Shown here piece by piece: positions 8,845 to 17,731 of a stretch of DNA of 64,000 bases; the first letter of the stretch is position 1; each line of letters starts with the position of its first letter. This DNA comes from Nitrospirota bacterium (GTDB taxonomy: Bacteria > Nitrospirota > Thermodesulfovibrionia > Thermodesulfovibrionales > SM23-35): the NCBI GenBank assembly GCA_040754395.1, contig JBFMCL010000015.1, positions 1 through 64,000 on the forward strand, read 5' to 3'. The notes beneath the pieces were generated by a model. That model did no database searches. It was not told where the DNA came from and was given only the letters and a program-made list of their open reading frames with translations. The position numbers were made by a program, and so were the translations under genes.

Positions 8845-10262
8845 GTCCTGATGCGTATCTCCTTTATTGCTTTCTCGAGTCTCCGCAGGGTTTTTTCCTT
8901 GCCGAGTATCTCAAGGACTTCAAATATTCCGGGACTTTCTGTCCTGCCGGTCACCGCAACCCTCACAGGCTGCGCAATATTCCCGAGTTTCGTATCCAGC
9001 TTTTCCCCGGTTGACACGAACGCCTTTTCTATTTCCTGCGCGGTAAAATAATCCAGGGCCGCGAGAGATTCCCTTATCTGAACCAGATTCGCAAGATATT
9101 TCTCGTTCAGGAATTTTGTCCGGGCTTTTTCATTATACTCAATGTCATCCGCAATATAATACCTCAATGAATCTGCGAGTTCTGTCAACGTCTTTGCGCG
9201 TTCCCTGAGAGTATTCACCGCCCTTGAAAGCCATTGTGCCTCCATGTCCTGTCCCTCTTCGATAATGTGTTCTCTTATGAGGAACGGCGTTACAAGCGTT
9301 GACAGTTTTTCAGGTGAGGAATTCATTATATACTGGCTGTTGAGCCACAGGAGCTTTTCGGGATTGAATACCGCCGAGGATTTCCCGACATTTTCGAACG
9401 AGAAATGGCTGATCAGTTCTTCCCTTGAGAACACCTCCTGATCGCCGTAAGACCAGCCGAGCCGCACAAGATAATTGACGAGCGCATCCGGCAGATACCC
9501 CGAATCCCTGTACGCGATGACCGATGTCGCCCCATGCCGTTTGCTCAAACGTGCCTTATCAGATCCAAGGATCATCGGGAGATGCGCAAATGAAGGAATC
9601 CCGTAGCCGAGTGCCCTGTAGATATGGATCTGTTTCGGGGTATTGTTCAGATGGTCGTCCCCCCTAATGACATGGGTGATTTTCATGTCAACGTCATCGA
9701 CGACCACCGTAAAATTGTAGGTAGGGGTACCATCAGACCGCATAATGATAAGATCGTCAAGATGGGTGTTTTCGAACACTGCCGTGCCCTTTATCATGTC
9801 TTCCACAACAGTCTCTCCCTCCTGCGGCATGCGGAAGCGGACCGCCGGGGTCCTCCCGGGCACCGGTTCCTGCAGGTGCCTGCACCGGCCGTCATATTTC
9901 GGCGACTGCCCCTGAGCCAGTGCATCCTGCCTTCTCTGTTCGAGTTCTTCCGGGGTGCAGTAACAGTGGTATGCGTTTCCCTCCTTCAGGAGCTTTTCAC
10001 AATACAGGCGGTAGACATCAAACCGTTCAGTCTGTCTGTACGGGCCCTCATCCCAGTCGAGCGCAAGCCACTTCATCCCCTCAAGAATCGAATCGATGTA
10101 TTCGTCGGTCGAGCGTGTCCTGTCCGTATCTTCGATTCTTATGATAAAAGTGCCTTTGTTATGCCGTGCAAAAAGCCAGTTGAAGAGGGCAGTCCTTGCC
10201 CCGCCCACATGAAGATGCCCTGTGGGACTTGGTGCAAAACGAACTCTCACGCTATTGAACAC
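8841..10262 (-). CDS. gltX: Glutamyl-tRNA synthetase
   Basis: GltX charges tRNA-Glu (and, in non-discriminating forms, tRNA-Gln) with glutamate. The 473-residue protein has the class I signature [18 protein letters not shown] and the KMSKS variant ARLSKRHG. It begins with GTG at 10262, supported by GGAGG seven bases upstream. A possible -10 (TATAAT, minus strand 10305-10310) precedes it, without a clear -35. It is followed by glnS with a four-base overlap, so the two related enzymes are made together. Confidence 0.96.
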   Translation of the reverse strand: MFNSVRVRFAPSPTGHLHVGGARTALFNWLFARHNKGTFIIRIEDTDRTRSTDEYIDSILEGMKWLALDWDEGPYRQTERFDVYRLYCEKLLKEGNAYHCYCTPEELEQRRQDALAQGQSPKYDGRCRHLQEPVPGRTPAVRFRMPQEGETVVEDMIKGTAVFENTHLDDLIIMRSDGTPTYNFTVVVDDVDMKITHVIRGDDHLNNTPKQIHIYRALGYGIPSFAHLPMILGSDKARLSKRHGATSVIAYRDSGYLPDALVNYLVRLGWSYGDQEVFSREELISHFSFENVGKSSAVFNPEKLLWLNSQYIMNSSPEKLSTLVTPFLIREHIIEEGQDMEAQWLSRAVNTLRERAKTLTELADSLRYYIADDIEYNEKARTKFLNEKYLANLVQIRESLAALDYFTAQEIEKAFVSTGEKLDTKLGNIAQPVRVAVTGRTESPGIFEVLEILGKEKTLRRLEKAIKEIRIRT

Positions 10263-10359
10263 AGTTAATCCTCCGCCGTGTAACTGAGTATTACTGCTGC
10301 ATAGATTATAATCGATACCCGTGCTGTTTTGCCGGCCCGGTGATATACGTGTGAAAGGA

Positions 10360-11769
10360 CTAATCCCTGATTCTCTTTACCTCAAAGGTCAGTACATTTG
10401 CGGTTTTTTCTGTTGCCCTGAACCGCTCGTCTCCCCGGTAACCGACAACCCAGATGATATCCTCCCCGGATACCACGAGGGGAACCCTGTCACGCTCGTC
10501 TCTCGGGATTTTCATATCGACAAAAAAGTCCTGCAGCTTCTTCCTCTTCCCGAACCCTGCGGGGTAGAAAAAATCGCCGTTTTTTCTCGGCCTCGCTGTC
10601 AGGGGGAGGGCCAGTCTGTCGAGATCAAAGATGCCGAAAGACGACCAGAGCCCCTGACGGGCAGACATTTCCTGCACATCTTTTTCCGTGGAGGCATCAA
10701 GAAGGATGCCAGCCTCTTTCAGTATGGTTTCTCCCGGGATTGTCAGGGGATAGGTATCCAGTCTGGCAGGGGGTTCGGATGTCAGCACAAGCATCGAGTA
10801 TTCCTTTATCGCCCTGATGCCTCCGGGCAGATAAAGCCTGTCACCGGGATTTCCATGCTTTATCATCTCAACCATGTCTTCGATATGGATGAAGCTTATG
10901 CCCCTCAGGCTCCTTGTTTCATCTACGGCCCTGCGCAGTACCCGCCTCATGATTGCCGTATCCATGATCTCGAATGGCGCAAGGAAAAGCTCAATTCGCG
11001 AGGCCGTCTTCCTGCTGATGAGTTTCATCAGTGTTTTGGTGACGATAATCTCAAAGTACCTCTCTTCATCCCTGAATATGGCAGCAGTTTTTGCAAGAGT
11101 GCTGATTATATCCTGATTGAATTCCCTGATGACGGGAAGGAGCGAGAGGCGTATTCTGTTCCGCAGGTAGTCGCTCCTGAGGTTCGAAGAGTCGATGACA
11201 TACTCTATGCCCTGCTGGTCCAGAAATTCTTCCACCTCTTTCCTTTCGACGTCAATCAGCGGCCGGATGATGCTTTTCCGGACCGGGGGAATTCCCGCAA
11301 GTCCTGTCGGACCAGCTCCCCTCAGCAGGCGCATCAGGAGTGTCTCTGCCTGGTCATCTGCCGTGTGTCCCAGAGAGATTCTGTCTGCCCTGAGTTCATA
11401 TGCGGTCTCATCGTATGTTGCATACCGCAGCTGCCGGGCGGCTTCCTGCATGTTGAGCCCCTGAGTTTTTGCGAATGATTTTACCTCGACGGATTTTGCA
11501 ACAAACTGCAGGTTGAGCGAATCGCAGAGTTTTTTGCAGAACTCTCTCTCTTGCACTGTCTCACCCGGCCTTAAGCCGTGGTCAATGTATACCGCATGCA
11601 ATGTGAGCTTGTACCGCTCCCTGAGGCCGTTCAGAATATGGAGCATGCATACAGAATCGGGACCGCCAGAAAGCCCTGCGAGGACGGTTTCTCCGCCTGA
11701 AAGCATGGAGAATTTCTTTATGGTCGCAGTGATCTTATTGGCGAGGGCCGGCATACGCACTGTTAACAC
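10360..11769 (-). CDS. tilS: tRNA(Ile)-lysidine synthase
   Basis: TilS attaches lysine to C34 of the CAU-anticodon tRNA-Ile, changing both codon reading and charging. The N-terminal PP-loop ATPase motif is LSGGPDSVC near residue 32; the HGLRPGE and LGHTADDQAETLLMRL stretches are family hallmarks, and a TilS C-terminal domain is seen in the last ~80 residues (KRKKLQDFF, RVPLV, GYRGDERF). Its 469 residues are normal. The start is uncertain among GTG 11769, GTG 11760 and ATG 11754; the first overlaps the stop of the HNH gene. Confidence 0.95.
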   Translation of the reverse strand: MLTVRMPALANKITATIKKFSMLSGGETVLAGLSGGPDSVCMLHILNGLRERYKLTLHAVYIDHGLRPGETVQEREFCKKLCDSLNLQFVAKSVEVKSFAKTQGLNMQEAARQLRYATYDETAYELRADRISLGHTADDQAETLLMRLLRGAGPTGLAGIPPVRKSIIRPLIDVERKEVEEFLDQQGIEYVIDSSNLRSDYLRNRIRLSLLPVIREFNQDIISTLAKTAAIFRDEERYFEIIVTKTLMKLISRKTASRIELFLAPFEIMDTAIMRRVLRRAVDETRSLRGISFIHIEDMVEMIKHGNPGDRLYLPGGIRAIKEYSMLVLTSEPPARLDTYPLTIPGETILKEAGILLDASTEKDVQEMSARQGLWSSFGIFDLDRLALPLTARPRKNGDFFYPAGFGKRKKLQDFFVDMKIPRDERDRVPLVVSGEDIIWVVGYRGDERFRATEKTANVLTFEVKRIRD

Positions 11770-12068
11770 CAGGTGTCGTTATGCAATTCTCTGAGGTATT
11801 CCTCCCACTCGATCGGGAGGAGATATTTTTTTTTGTTGTTGCATTCCTTGCAGGCGGGGACAACATTCCCTTTGGAGGATTTGCCTCCGCGGATTATCGG
11901 CACCACATGCTCCATGGTGAGTTCCCGGGGATGAAATTTTTTCCGGCAGAAATAGCATATCCCCCCGGCACATTTCCGTTTCCACCACTGCGTTTTCCTT
12001 AAACGCTGTGCCAGCAATTTTTCTTTCTTAATCTCTTCCTCGGTGACAGAGGAAATAAACGATCCCAT
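11763..12068 (-). CDS. HNH endonuclease domain protein
   Basis: A protein of about 101 residues with a complete HNH nuclease core: zinc-binding CYFC and CKEC pairs flanking LTMEHVVPIIRGG and GNVVPACKECNNKKK. Stand-alone HNH proteins of this size are common in bacteria; their targets are mostly unknown. I prefer the ATG at 12068, with AGGA about eight bases upstream, over the ATG at 12092, which lacks a ribosome site. It sits between ybaB and tilS, where recR is often found next to dnaX-ybaB in other bacteria, and overlaps tilS by seven bases. Confidence 0.85.
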   Translation of the reverse strand: MGSFISSVTEEEIKKEKLLAQRLRKTQWWKRKCAGGICYFCRKKFHPRELTMEHVVPIIRGGKSSKGNVVPACKECNNKKKYLLPIEWEEYLRELHNDTWC

Positions 12069-12114
12069 GGAATCAGTCCTGCAACCCTGCATGAAGCATT
12101 TCTGATGAGGTCAG

Positions 12115-12450
12115 CTAAAAGAGTTTCCCCAGGTTGCCGAGCCCGGGCATCTGCAGTCCTCCCGTAAGTTTGGACATCTCGCTGTTCACCATCTCCTGAG
12201 CACGCCGCAGCGCCTCATTGACGGCTGCCATGACGAGATCCTGAAGCATTTCGAGATCCTCCGGATTGACCACGTCCTTTTCAATCTTTATCGAGACAAT
12301 CTCGCCGGCCCCGCTTGCCACCACGCTTACCATGCCGCCGCCGGCAGTTGCCTCAACGGTTTTTTTCTTTGCCTCTTCCTGCATCTCTGCCATTTTAGCC
12401 TGAAGCTTTTGCGCCTCACGCATGATATCGCCGAGCATTTTCTTTGACAT
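12115..12450 (-). CDS. ybaB: YbaB/EbfC nucleoid-associated protein
   Basis: A 111-residue DNA-binding protein of the YbaB/EbfC family. It shows the charged N-terminal helix rich in Met, Gln, Lys and Glu, the central glycine-rich turn (ATAGGGMVSVVASG), and the conserved Asn-Glu-Ala-rich helix (VNEALRRAQE). Start ATG at 12450 has GGAGG five bases upstream. The dnaX-ybaB order is one of the more stable gene pairs in bacteria. Confidence 0.93.
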   Translation of the reverse strand: MSKKMLGDIMREAQKLQAKMAEMQEEAKKKTVEATAGGGMVSVVASGAGEIVSIKIEKDVVNPEDLEMLQDLVMAAVNEALRRAQEMVNSEMSKLTGGLQMPGLGNLGKLF

Positions 12451-12509
12451 GTCATCCTCCGTTCACCCCTGACAATCCCACACAAAAAAGCAGGATTCAC
12501 GGGGATACT

Positions 12510-14183
12510 CTATTTTGTTCCGTCTGTTATCGGTCCAACATCAACGATTCTGCCGTCGAAAAGATGGAGGACCTCTTTAATTACCGGATCAGCCATCGCC
12601 TCTTCCTTGAGATCCTTTTTCCTGATGGTTTTTTTGCCTTCTGTTTCAATACTCAGTGTGACCTGTGTCCCGATTTCTTCAGAGACAAGCTGTTCGATCC
12701 GTTTTTTATTTTTTTTCAGCGAATCGGAAAAAACTGCATATCCGCCGTTCAGCGTAAGCACCAGTTTGCTCCCCTGAAGGCTGCACCCTGCCATCGAAAG
12801 TTTTGAGGCAAGAGGCGGATCCATTTTTTTCACTACCCTTTCCCATATCTCATCGGTAAGGGATACGTGACATGGCGCATCAGTCGCTGTTGCGTTTGTG
12901 TCCCGGCCGGACAAGGGGATGTTCCCGGGTTGTTCAGCCTGCGCTGTCTCCCTGGTCACCGGCTCTTTTCCGGCAGGAGCTGGAGCTGCATCAGCCTTTT
13001 TTTTTGCCCCTGAGGGATCTCCGGGCGGCTTCCTTGTGCCTGACCCGGGTTGCAGATATTCATTCAGGTTTTCGAGTATCTCCTTGAGCGGTGTCATTTC
13101 CCTGAGAAAACTTGCCTTTAAAAGCAGCATTTCGAAGGCAAGACGTGACGACGAGGCGTTCCTGATGTCAACCTCTGCCCTCAGCAGTTCGGCAAGCAGC
13201 AGGGTCAGATGGTCTTCGGATGTCGTGGCAAGAATTTTCCGGATAGTGTCTATTTCCTCTGTGCCCAGATCCAGCACCTCATCCGGTTTCCTGACAATGC
13301 TGACCACCAGCATGTTCCTGAGGAACTGGATGAGTTCCCTTGTAAATGACCTGATATCGGTTCCTTTTTCTATGAGTTCGCCTGTAATGGTGATGATTTC
13401 CTCCCTTTTACCCTCAATGAGTGCCAGTGAGAGCTGAGCAAGAAGACTGAAGTCAGTAATGCCGAGCAGGTCCTTCACCTCTGTTTCGCTGATATCTGAA
13501 GAGAAGGAGATTATCTGGTCGAGTATTGTGAGTGAATCCCTGAGACTGCCGTCTGCGGCCCGGGCGACCATCTCGATAGCCGGACCGGTAATGGTTATTC
13601 CTTCGGATTCCGCGATTCTTTTCAGTCTTTCCTTAATCCGGGAGCTGTGTATCCTCCTGAAGGGAAGGTGCTGGCAGCGGGAAAGCACTGTCGACGGGAT
13701 CTTGCGCGGCGCAGTTGTTGCCAGAACGAACACAACGTGAGGGGGAGGTTCCTCGAGGGTCTTCAGCAATGCATTGAATGCTGCATCTGACAGCATATGC
13801 GTTTCGTCAATAATATATACCTTGTACCTTCCTCCGGAAGGGACATATTTGACCCTCTCCCTGAGATCCCGTATATCATTTACACTGTTGTTTGAAGCCC
13901 CGTCGATCTCGATGACATCAACAGAAGAGCCGTCTGTAATTGAGGTGCAGAACGAGCATGCGCCGCACGGAGCAGATGTCGGGCCATCCTTGCAGTTCAG
14001 CGCCTTTGCGAGTATCCGTGCAGTTGAAGTCTTTCCGACTCCCCGTGGTCCGGAGAACAGGTATGCATGGGCGATTCTCCCCTGATCAATGGAATTTTTC
14101 AGGACACGCGTGATAGGTTCCTGACCAATGAGATCATCGAATACCTGGGGTCTCCATTTTCTTGCAAGGACCAAATAGCTCAT
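12510..14183 (-). CDS. dnaX: DNA polymerase III subunit tau/gamma
   Basis: DnaX is the AAA+ motor of the clamp loader. From the ATG at 14183 (GGGGAG six bases upstream) the tau protein has 557 residues: Walker A GPRGVGKT at 45-52, zinc cysteines C64, C73, C76 and C79, Walker B-like IIDETHML, and the sensor 1 SRC motif. The numbering matches the E. coli protein closely. Domain III ends near residue 370. A run of nine A in the mRNA (codons 393-396) follows directly; a one-base backward slip or one extra A ends translation at once (397 residues), which would give a gamma form. The tau-only tail is Pro/Ala-rich and then a folded domain. Confidence 0.96.
   Translation of the reverse strand: MSYLVLARKWRPQVFDDLIGQEPITRVLKNSIDQGRIAHAYLFSGPRGVGKTSTARILAKALNCKDGPTSAPCGACSFCTSITDGSSVDVIEIDGASNNSVNDIRDLRERVKYVPSGGRYKVYIIDETHMLSDAAFNALLKTLEEPPPHVVFVLATTAPRKIPSTVLSRCQHLPFRRIHSSRIKERLKRIAESEGITITGPAIEMVARAADGSLRDSLTILDQIISFSSDISETEVKDLLGITDFSLLAQLSLALIEGKREEIITITGELIEKGTDIRSFTRELIQFLRNMLVVSIVRKPDEVLDLGTEEIDTIRKILATTSEDHLTLLLAELLRAEVDIRNASSSRLAFEMLLLKASFLREMTPLKEILENLNEYLQPGSGTRKPPGDPSGAKKKADAAPAPAGKEPVTRETAQAEQPGNIPLSGRDTNATATDAPCHVSLTDEIWERVVKKMDPPLASKLSMAGCSLQGSKLVLTLNGGYAVFSDSLKKNKKRIEQLVSEEIGTQVTLSIETEGKKTIRKKDLKEEAMADPVIKEVLHLFDGRIVDVGPITDGTK
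12997..13005 (-). promoter_or_regulatory. A9 slippery run in dnaX (candidate recoding site)
   Basis: The dnaX mRNA reads GC, nine A, then GGCTGA; codons are GCA AAA AAA AAG. A shift to the -1 frame, or transcripts with one extra A, meets the in-frame TGA two codons later. Loss of an A ends 13 codons later. The run includes the A-AAA-AAG heptamer used in E. coli and equals the A9 used for transcriptional slippage in Thermus dnaX. AGGGG lies just upstream. Confidence 0.6.
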
Positions 14184-14326
14184 ATCTTCTCCCCTGTCCC
14201 TCTTCAGCCTGGGAACGGCTGTCTCCGGCACCCAGGAAAAATGCTTACCGCTGCTTCCTCCCGGATCTGACGGGATTCACATCCACCTGCTGCGAAGGGC
14301 CGTCCCCAGGCTGCAGAAAGACAGGA

Positions 14327-14417
14327 TGGCGGAGAGAGTGGGAGTCGAACCCACGGTACGGGTTTAGCGTACACACGATTTCCAGTCGTGCTCCTTCGGC
14401 CTCTCGGACATCTCTCC
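14327..14417 (-). tRNA. tRNA-Ser (anticodon GGA)
   Basis: The 91-base minus-strand sequence folds as a serine tRNA: acceptor stem GGAGAGA pairing with TCTCTCC, discriminator G, encoded CCA, anticodon stem-loop CGACT-GGA-AATCG, a long variable arm and the T-loop GGTTCGACTCC. The anticodon GGA reads UCC and UCU. It lies between gatB and dnaX. Confidence 0.97.
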
Positions 14418-14538
14418 ATACACTTCAGTTATATGTCAATAGTACACAGTCAACAGTCAGAACGCGAATAAATAACAGGACACTGTCTGCAGTATCCCAA
14501 ATCCAGCGGTAAGGAACTCACACGTCTGATACCCAGTT

Positions 14539-14615
14539 CATTGCGAGTTCCGAAAGCATTCGGGACGTGGCAATCTCACATGAGAAGGCAAGATTACTCC
14601 GATACACTCGCAATG
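14539..14615. repeat. Dispersed hairpin repeat, copy A
   Basis: The element is bounded by a perfect inverted repeat, CATTGCGAG at 14539-14547 and CTCGCAATG at 14607-14615. Inside the left end is an 8-bp hairpin (GTTCCGAA / TTCGGGAC) and then CGTGGCAATCTCA. The same flanks with a different hairpin occur, inverted, at 37795-37850. The 258-base gap between gatB and tRNA-Ser that holds it has no gene. Confidence 0.6.
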
Positions 14616-14675
14616 CCCGTTCTTATCAGTGGATTTGAGCGTATCTAATACGTTAATGAAAAGGCTGCGATAAAA

Positions 14676-16157
14676 TCAAGGCTGCGACGAAAGCTTTTTC
14701 CTGAGCAGATCGTTGACCATCTGGGGATTTGCCTTGCCTTTCATCAGTTTCATCACCTGGCCGACAAAGAAGCCTATCAGTTTTTCTTCTCCTGACTTAA
14801 ACCTTTCTGCCTCTTTTGGATTTTTTGCAATCACATCGTCAACCGCCTTTTCTATCTCTCCCGTATCGCTTATCTGTACTAAACCCTTTTCTTTTACAAT
14901 TGCGTCTGCAGTTATTTCCAATGCTGGTAGTTCCAACTTAGCTATTCCTATATTTTCAGCTGTTGTTCTATACATCTCATCTAAAACAGTTTTAGCCATT
15001 GTCCAGCTAATTATTTTATTTTCTATTAAGTTGAGTATGCCAACAAGCTGTTTAGGCTTTAAAGGACACTCTTCAATTGATTTATTTTCTGCATTTAATA
15101 GTCTTAATAGGTCACCCGTTATCAAATTAGAAACAGCTTTTGGTTGACCTCCGAGTTTCACTGTCTCTTCAAACAAATCTGCAAGTGGTTTTTCTGATAT
15201 AAGGAAATCAGTATCGTATTCAGAAAGACCATAAAATGAGACAAAGCGCGCTCTTTTTACATCCGGGAGTTCGGGGAGGGCCGACCTTATCTCCTCGATC
15301 CATTGCTGATTTACCGTAATAGGGACAAGATCGGGTTCGGGAAAGTACCGGTAATCATGCGCTTCTTCCTTTCCGCGCATCGATTCCGTGATACCTCTCG
15401 CCGAGTCCCACAGCCTTGTTTCCTGCAAGATCCTGCCGCCGCTGTCCAGAACCTTTATCTGTCGTTTGATTTCATAGTCAAGCGCCTTTTCCACAAACCT
15501 GAACGAATTGATGTTCTTGATCTCTGCCTTCACTCCCAGCTCTTTCTGACCGGCCGGGCGGAGGGATATATTTGCGTCACACCGCAGCGAACCCTGCTCC
15601 ATATTTCCGTCGCAAACCCCAAGGTACCTGAGGATGGCCCTGAGTTTTTTCATGTATTCGACAGCTTCCAGAGGACTCCTGATATCAGGCTCGGACACGA
15701 TTTCCATCAGGGGAACCCCGGCCCTGTTCAGATCGACAAAGCTGTAATTGCCGGCGCCTTCATGAATGTTTTTTCCTGCATCCTCTTCCATATGAATCCG
15801 CGTGATGCCGATTCTCCTGGATTTCCCGTCTGCGATTATTTTGACATGCCCGTCCTCACAAATCGGCAACTCGTACTGGCTTATCTGATATCCTTTCGGA
15901 AGGTCGGGATAAAAGTAATTCTTCCTCGCGAACCTGCTGTACGGCGATATTCTGCAGTGTGTGGCAAGTCCGGTCCTGATCGCGAATTCAAGCGCCTTTC
16001 TGTTCAGCACGGGAAGCACGCCCGGCATCCCGATGCATACAGGGCAGGTCTGGGTATTCGGCCCGGCGCCGAATGCAGTAGGACATCCGCAGAAGATTTT
16101 GGTGGCGGTGAGCATCTGCGCATGCACTTCGAGGCCGATTATTGTTTCATATTTCAT
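14676..16157 (-). CDS. gatB: Aspartyl/glutamyl-tRNA amidotransferase subunit B
   Basis: GatB is the kinase and tRNA-binding subunit of GatCAB, which amidates Glu-tRNA(Gln) or Asp-tRNA(Asn). The 493-residue protein has the family phrases [11 protein letters not shown] at the start, the zinc-region C-G-C and C-P-V-C cysteines, [15 protein letters not shown], and a C-terminal YqeY-like tail that ends in [10 protein letters not shown]. It overlaps gatA by four bases. Codons for residues ~305-425 are strikingly AT-rich (about 32-37% GC by count of 14881-15240, against 57% in the next 60 bases), while the protein remains in frame. gatC is not in the window. Confidence 0.96.
   Translation of the reverse strand: MKYETIIGLEVHAQMLTATKIFCGCPTAFGAGPNTQTCPVCIGMPGVLPVLNRKALEFAIRTGLATHCRISPYSRFARKNYFYPDLPKGYQISQYELPICEDGHVKIIADGKSRRIGITRIHMEEDAGKNIHEGAGNYSFVDLNRAGVPLMEIVSEPDIRSPLEAVEYMKKLRAILRYLGVCDGNMEQGSLRCDANISLRPAGQKELGVKAEIKNINSFRFVEKALDYEIKRQIKVLDSGGRILQETRLWDSARGITESMRGKEEAHDYRYFPEPDLVPITVNQQWIEEIRSALPELPDVKRARFVSFYGLSEYDTDFLISEKPLADLFEETVKLGGQPKAVSNLITGDLLRLLNAENKSIEECPLKPKQLVGILNLIENKIISWTMAKTVLDEMYRTTAENIGIAKLELPALEITADAIVKEKGLVQISDTGEIEKAVDDVIAKNPKEAERFKSGEEKLIGFFVGQVMKLMKGKANPQMVNDLLRKKLSSQP
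14881..15240. other. Sharply AT-rich segment inside gatB
   Basis: Counted in 60-base blocks, GC is 37, 32, 32, 32, 37 and 33% across 14881-15240, then 57% in 15241-15300 and 42% in 14821-14880. The reading frame stays open and the protein remains GatB-like. This points to a mosaic gene segment. Confidence 0.7.
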
Positions 16158-17617
16158 AGGGAAGGCTTTCTCCTGTGCCAGACGGTGCTCTGCTCATAGG
16201 CAAAGGCAAGCTTTATGATGGACTCCTCGTCAAAATGCTTCCCGATAAACTGGAGCCCTACCGGCAGATTGTCTGAGGTGAATCCGCACGGAATGGAGAT
16301 GGCGGGTACCCCCGCAAGATTCACCGATATCGTGAAAATGTCGGACAGGTACATCTGGAGGGGGTCAGAGGTCTTTTCGCCGATTCTGAATGCAGCGGTA
16401 GGGGTTGTCGGGGTCACGATTGCATCGACATCCCTGAAGACAGCCCCGAAATCATCTTTTATGCGCGTCCTCACCTGCTGCGCCTTCCTGTAATAGGCGT
16501 CATAATATCCTGATGACAGTGCGTATGTGCCGAGCATTATCCTTCTTTTTACCTCTGCGCCGAAACCCTCTGCCCTTGTATTCATGTACATCTCCATGAG
16601 GTCTTTCCCTTCAGACCGGAGACCGTATTTTACCCCGTCGTAGCGTGCAAGATTCGATGAAGCCTCTGACATCGCAAGGACGTAATACGTTGCCACGGCA
16701 TATCCGGTATGCGGCAATGATACCTTCACGGGAACAGCCCCGAGCGATTCGAGCTGCTTTACCGCTTCCCTGACAGCTTCTTCAACTTCCCTGTCCATCC
16801 CGTCAATAAAATATTCTTCAGGTATCCCGATCTTCATTCCCCTGATATCCTTTCCGAGGACTGCGGTAAAATCCGGGACCGGGACGGGAGCAGACGTTGA
16901 GTCACAGGGGTCATGACCGGAGATGATGTTCATTAACACCGCTGAATCCCTGACATTCTTTGTAATCGGGCCGATCTGGTCGAGTGAGGATGCAAAGGCA
17001 ACGAGACCATACCGTGAAACGCGTCCATAGGTCGGTTTCATGCCGACAACCCCGCATAGCGCTGCAGGCTGCCTGATCGATCCACCTGTATCCGATCCGA
17101 GTGCCGCGATGCATTCGTCAGCTGCGACTGCTGCCGCAGAACCGCCGCTCGACCCTCCCGGAATCCTCTCAGGGTCCCACGGGTTCTTTGTCACATGCAG
17201 ACCGGAATTTTCTGTTGATGAGCCCATCGCGAACTCATCCATGTTCGTCTTCCCGATCAGGATGTACCCTTCCCCGGCAAGCCGTGATGTTGCCGTGCTT
17301 TCGTAGGGAGGGACAAACGTATGCAGTATTTTCGATGCGCATGTTGTTGGTATGCCTTTTGTACACATGTTGTCTTTGATGGCAAGGGGAATGCCTGTCA
17401 GCTGTTTGCTGTTCAGTGCCCCGGACTGAATCGCGTCCTGGGCTTTTTGTGCCGTTTCCATCGCTTTTTCTCTTGTGAGGGTAACGAACGCACGGACCCG
17501 GTCTTCAACAGTATCGATTCTCCTGTAGACGGAAGCAACAATATCGGGAACCGATATTTCCTTCCTGTCGAGCAGATCCTTCAGTTCAGTGATAGTAAGT
17601 GTGCACGCCTCATGCAT
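16154..17617 (-). CDS. gatA: Aspartyl/glutamyl-tRNA amidotransferase subunit A
   Basis: GatA is the amidase subunit that frees ammonia from glutamine for GatB. From the ATG at 17617 it has 487 residues; this start is preferred over 17677 because GGAAG lies six bases upstream and the protein then begins where the family does. The amidase-signature Ser-cisSer-Lys residues are in place: Lys in LAIKDNMC, serines in [12 protein letters not shown] and [10 protein letters not shown]. It is the first gene of the gatA-gatB pair and is read divergently from the glycosyltransferase array. Confidence 0.96.
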   Translation of the reverse strand: MHEACTLTITELKDLLDRKEISVPDIVASVYRRIDTVEDRVRAFVTLTREKAMETAQKAQDAIQSGALNSKQLTGIPLAIKDNMCTKGIPTTCASKILHTFVPPYESTATSRLAGEGYILIGKTNMDEFAMGSSTENSGLHVTKNPWDPERIPGGSSGGSAAAVAADECIAALGSDTGGSIRQPAALCGVVGMKPTYGRVSRYGLVAFASSLDQIGPITKNVRDSAVLMNIISGHDPCDSTSAPVPVPDFTAVLGKDIRGMKIGIPEEYFIDGMDREVEEAVREAVKQLESLGAVPVKVSLPHTGYAVATYYVLAMSEASSNLARYDGVKYGLRSEGKDLMEMYMNTRAEGFGAEVKRRIMLGTYALSSGYYDAYYRKAQQVRTRIKDDFGAVFRDVDAIVTPTTPTAAFRIGEKTSDPLQMYLSDIFTISVNLAGVPAISIPCGFTSDNLPVGLQFIGKHFDEESIIKLAFAYEQSTVWHRRKPSL

Positions 17618-17688
17618 ACCTGTCTTCCTTGAAAGGTTATTTTTGATCTTGCTATTATAGTGCATATGGTATGCCAATGTGTATTTAC

Positions 17689-17713
17689 GTTGCTGCAGAA
17701 TGTCTGCAGCAAC
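17689..17713. repeat. 10-bp perfect inverted repeat before the glycosyltransferase array
   Basis: GTTGCTGCAG and CTGCAGCAAC are separated by five bases. The site lies between the divergent gatA and the first glycosyltransferase gene, 18 bases before the ATG at 17732. No T-run follows, so it is not a terminator; an operator or an mRNA leader hairpin that touches the start region is possible. Confidence 0.6.
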
Positions 17714-17731
17714 TTATGAAGAAGTCATTCC

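Noticed and set aside
10321-11478. A 385-codon open frame on the plus strand
   Set aside because: It lies fully antisense to tilS, has no family resemblance and a composition typical of a mirrored coding strand.
14640-14676. gatC near gatA-gatB
   Set aside because: No open frame of about 95 codons with GatC features lies beside either gene; it must be elsewhere.
15303-16199. A 298-codon open frame on the plus strand
   Set aside because: Antisense to gatB, which is complete and recognisable; no ribosome site.
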